NCBI GenBank assembly: GCA_949746285.1
Contig: CATJZH010000185.1
Coordinates: forward strand, 1-6,565
From: an uncultured Clostridia bacterium
Lineage (GTDB): Bacteria; Bacillota; Clostridia; TANB77; CAG-508
Reading direction: 5' to 3'
DNA length: 6,565 nucleotides
The position numbers and the translations under genes were made by a program. The first letter of the stretch is position 1. Each line of letters starts with the position of its first letter. Positions 5,425 to 6,565 of the stretch are shown in pieces. The notes below the pieces were generated by a model, which was given only the letters and a program-made list of their open reading frames with translations, was not told the origin of the DNA and did not search any database.

Positions 5425-6565
5425 TCATTAACTTTTTTAAGGTAATTATATACATTGCATGAGACCATGTAAGCCCTATTACCCAACATGGCTGCATTGT
5501 TTCATTATCTATTTGTTCTCCTAAAAGACCATGCTTTGAGGCTGAATTTGTAACAAATGTAAATAATTCCCAAGCTTTTTCTCTATTACCTATTTCTAAA
5601 TAATACCACGCCATCCATAAAGTTACAATAGGCCAAGGATTTTTTCCTCCCATATAACCATCATTTTCATATCTAACATAACCACCTGTGTATGTCTTTA
5701 ATGTACTATTTATTTGTTCTATAGTGTTCTTTATTTTTATATCATCTGTTTCAAACATATCAAATGGAATAAGAGTTCCTAAAATGCTCATATCGATTCT
5801 TCTATCTTCTGTGTTTCTAACATATGAATTTCTATTTGTATCATAAAAAGTTTGAGCGCAATATTCCTTTATTGCTTCTGATTTTGTTTTTAACTTTTCT
5901 ATTTTGTTATTTATATGTTCTACATTTTCTCCATAATCTTCTCTTATCTCATTATATATTTTTATCATAGAATTAAAAGCTCCATATATTGCTGATACAG
6001 AATATAAAGATATTCCTTCAAATTCTTCCCATAAATCATAGCTTTTTCCCATCTGATTTATGTCTTCCAATATATCATCTATGTATTTTTCTAAAAACAT
6101 AATTGCTCTTTCAAACATTTGTAAATTGTCTTTTAAAAACTGTTTATCTTTTGTAAATTCATAATGAGAATAAGCACCAAATACTACACTAGCTGTTTCA
6201 TCAATTTGATACCCCCAAGAAGGTGCTAAATTTCCATCTGTATAAAAACGTTGTTCCCACATTCCATTTTCATATTGTGTATTTTTACAAAATTCTGAAT
6301 AAAATTTTTCTGAATATTCTTTCATACTAATAATATCAAAAGCTTCTGTAATAAAAGCAGCATCTCTTGGCCAGCAATATGAATATCTACCACATTTTGT
6401 TTTATTTTCATCAACTTCTATTCCTGCAGAAATTCCTCCCGTTTTTTCATTTATCAATAACGGAAATAATAAAATACTTCTATTATAAATCTTTTTTATT
6501 TTTTCATCCAAACTTTTTTCGTTTATATTTAATATATCATGATTTTTAACAAAATTATTCCAATA
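5414..6565 (-). CDS. Glycoside hydrolase family 15 (glucoamylase-like) protein, C-terminal part
   Basis: The frame is open to the right edge of the window, so 383 codons of a longer gene are seen; a TTG at 6511 is not a credible start. GH15 enzymes release glucose from non-reducing ends of alpha-glucans (glucoamylase, glucodextranase), and bacterial members usually have an N-terminal beta domain before the (alpha/alpha)6 barrel. Visible here is most of the barrel. It includes CGRYSYCWPRDAAFITEAFD (counting from the window edge, about 58-77), the general-acid region YDLWEEFEGISLYS (about 176-189) and the general-base region GLLGEQID (about 346-353), followed by LTWSHAMYI near the C-terminus. 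The usual Pro before the base (LLPEQ) is Gly. The last residues, NVL, and the TAG come from the mobile element's end, so the natural C-terminus was replaced there. Substrate and location cannot be told because the N-terminus is missing. Confidence 0.9.
   Translation of the reverse strand, partial: YWNNFVKNHDILNINEKSLDEKIKKIYNRSILLFPLLINEKTGGISAGIEVDENKTKCGRYSYCWPRDAAFITEAFDIISMKEYSEKFYSEFCKNTQYENGMWEQRFYTDGNLAPSWGYQIDETASVVFGAYSHYEFTKDKQFLKDNLQMFERAIMFLEKYIDDILEDINQMGKSYDLWEEFEGISLYSVSAIYGAFNSMIKIYNEIREDYGENVEHINNKIEKLKTKSEAIKEYCAQTFYDTNRNSYVRNTEDRRIDMSILGTLIPFDMFETDDIKIKNTIEQINSTLKTYTGGYVRYENDGYMGGKNPWPIVTLWMAWYYLEIGNREKAWELFTFVTNSASKHGLLGEQIDNETMQPCWVIGLTWSHAMYIITLKKLMNVL

Noticed and set aside
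6509..6511. TTG as the start codon of the GH15 gene
   Set aside because: The same frame stays open for 18 more codons to the window edge, and GH15 proteins have a large N-terminal domain, so the gene is truncated by the window and does not start here.
6367..6549. 60-codon plus-strand open frame opposite the GH15 gene
   Set aside because: It lies opposite the conserved CWPRDAAF region of GH15 and is a composition shadow.

Overview
The window is very AT-rich, and every credible gene lies on the minus strand. Strong AGGAGG-type ribosome binding sites and the order ylxM-ffh-rpsP point to a low-GC Firmicute, most likely a member of the Clostridia. I cannot name the genus from this sequence.

Layout in the direction of transcription, right to left. 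(1) 6565-5414: the C-terminal 383 codons of a glycoside hydrolase family 15 (glucoamylase-like) gene whose 5' end is off the window. (2) 5424-4421: a self-contained mobile element of about 1.0 kb. It holds one REP-associated IS200-like tyrosine transposase (RAYT) gene between two 94-bp inverted ends, each made of 34-bp units carrying GGAC/GTCC hairpins. (3) 4406-2185: radA (DNA repair) followed 32 bp later by a membrane-anchored, degenerate cyclophilin-type protein, closed by an intrinsic terminator at 2146-2174. (4) A promoter at 2071-2043, then ylxM, ffh and the start of rpsP. This is the conserved signal-recognition-particle and ribosomal-protein cluster, and it runs off the left edge.

The two housekeeping blocks are ordinary. 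ylxM and ffh are 19 bp apart and surely co-transcribed: Ffh is the SRP GTPase and YlxM its small helix-turn-helix partner. rpsP follows after 100 bp of very AT-rich DNA that holds an inverted repeat and a possible weak promoter.

The mobile element is the part worth attention. Its two ends match at 75 of 94 positions without gaps. All 19 differences avoid the seven GGAC/GTCC tetramers in each end, which sit on a strict 34-bp period. One hairpin is present in opposite orientations at the two ends. The element is wedged tightly between its neighbours. Its right end supplies the stop codon and last residues of the GH15 gene, and its left end stops at the radA ribosome binding site. The transposase is best started at a GTG (5290) behind a good Shine-Dalgarno, eight codons inside the longer open frame. 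I see no other novel multi-gene system.
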